From contig JAFGRZ010000276.1 in assembly GCA_016934895.1 (NCBI GenBank), positions 1-5,572 on the forward strand: a DNA stretch of 5,572 nucleotides. The letters run 5' to 3'. Below the pieces are notes generated by a model. That model did no database searches. It was not told the origin of the DNA and was given only the letters and a program-made list of their open reading frames with translations. Numbering within the stretch: position 1 is the first letter of the stretch; the number at the start of each line of letters is the position of its first letter. The position numbers and the translations under genes were made by a program. Below, in pieces: positions 5,381 through 5,572 of the stretch. Source of the DNA: Candidatus Aminicenantota bacterium (GTDB taxonomy: Bacteria > Acidobacteriota > Aminicenantia > Aminicenantales > UBA8522).

Positions 5381-5515
5381 CACGATCCGGAAATCGGCGT
5401 GATGGTCATCAGGAATAACTCCATGTGGTTTCCGCGACCCTAAGCCGTCTGGACGGCCGGCCGGCCCCGTCTTTCGGGCCCTGACTAAAACCGCCGGTGC
5501 GAAATCGGAAATACG

Positions 5516-5544
5516 TTGAAAAAACGGCGTTGATGTGATTTATT
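5516..5544 (+). promoter_or_regulatory. Candidate promoter for the right-edge gene
   Basis: TTGAAA (5516-5521) is followed after 17 bp by TTTATT (5539-5544), preceded by TGA, an extended -10 arrangement. The start would fall near 5551, giving a leader of about 17 nt that contains the strong ribosome-binding site. Confidence 0.45.
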
Positions 5545-5555
5545 AGGAAAGAACG

Positions 5556-5563
5556 AGGAGGAG
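5556..5563 (+). promoter_or_regulatory. Strong Shine-Dalgarno site at the right edge
   Basis: AGGAGGAG lies 4 nt before an ATG at 5568. It marks the start of a gene that continues beyond the window. Confidence 0.75.
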
Positions 5564-5567
5564 CAAC

Positions 5568-5572
5568 ATGGA
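5568..5572 (+). CDS. First codon of a gene running off the right edge
   Basis: The ATG at 5568-5570 follows a strong ribosome-binding site and a plausible promoter. Only one full codon is in the window, so nothing can be said about its product. Confidence 0.65.

Larger units (their letters stand above)
5256..5567. other. Noncoding stretch between tRNA-Gly and the right-edge gene
   Basis: No credible gene lies in these 312 nt. The stretch holds the tRNA promoter and leader hairpin on the left, a strong hairpin at 5349-5380, scattered copies of a GGTTTCCG-like motif, a GGCCGGCCGGCC palindrome (5455-5466), and the promoter and ribosome-binding site of the right-edge gene. A 74-codon open frame across the tRNA is a by-product of the tRNA sequence. 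Confidence 0.7.

Noticed and set aside
5452..5480. GC-rich palindrome GGCCGGCCGGCC and an adjacent GGCCC/GGGCC stem
   Set aside because: Short palindromes of this kind are expected in GC-rich DNA. No T-run follows and the two possible stems compete, so no terminator or site is called.

Overview
The window comes from a bacterial chromosome of moderately high GC content. It has ordinary bacterial genetics: Shine-Dalgarno sites, sigma-70-type promoters and a tRNA gene without an encoded CCA end. It holds parts of at least three transcription units and no mobile element, CRISPR array, rRNA or phage gene. The mix of small LiaI/LiaF-like membrane proteins, a DUF4097 solenoid protein, a LipM-like lipoate-pathway enzyme and an enlarged RNase HII-like protein reminds me of uncultured Acidobacteriota-like lineages such as Aminicenantes. 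That placement is an impression from gene content and has not been tested.

Region 1 (1-2131, + strand) is a tight operon. It starts with the last 28 codons of an unidentified gene. Next come a five-segment membrane protein with a TM2-like front half and a LiaI/LiaF-like back half, then a 70-residue two-segment LiaI/LiaF-like protein, then a membrane-anchored DUF4097 beta-solenoid protein. Gaps are 11, 18 and 2 nt, so the genes are probably co-transcribed and act together at the cell envelope. The DUF4097 protein carries the most striking pattern in the window: a strict alternation of Tyr and His at the same place in 13 consecutive repeats of about 18 residues.

Region 2 (2159-3925, - strand) converges on region 1. 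It has a LipM-like octanoyltransferase/lipoate-ligase-family gene whose -10 box lies so close to the ATG that its mRNA may be leaderless. It is followed 33 nt later by an unrecognised 298-residue soluble protein.

Region 3 (3926-5143) is a 240-nt divergent intergenic region with promoters for both sides, then a divergent, enlarged RNase HII-like gene on the + strand. The promoter position picks the ATG at 4166 over an upstream TTG.

Region 4 (5144-5572) holds tRNA-Gly(CCC) on the - strand with its own good promoter, and a noncoding stretch of about 310 nt with a strong hairpin and scattered short inverted motifs. It ends with the promoter, ribosome-binding site and first codon of a gene that runs off the right edge. 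I see no clear evidence of a new defence or mobile system. The best leads are the His/Tyr ladder, the RNase HII-like family and the unknown 298-residue protein.
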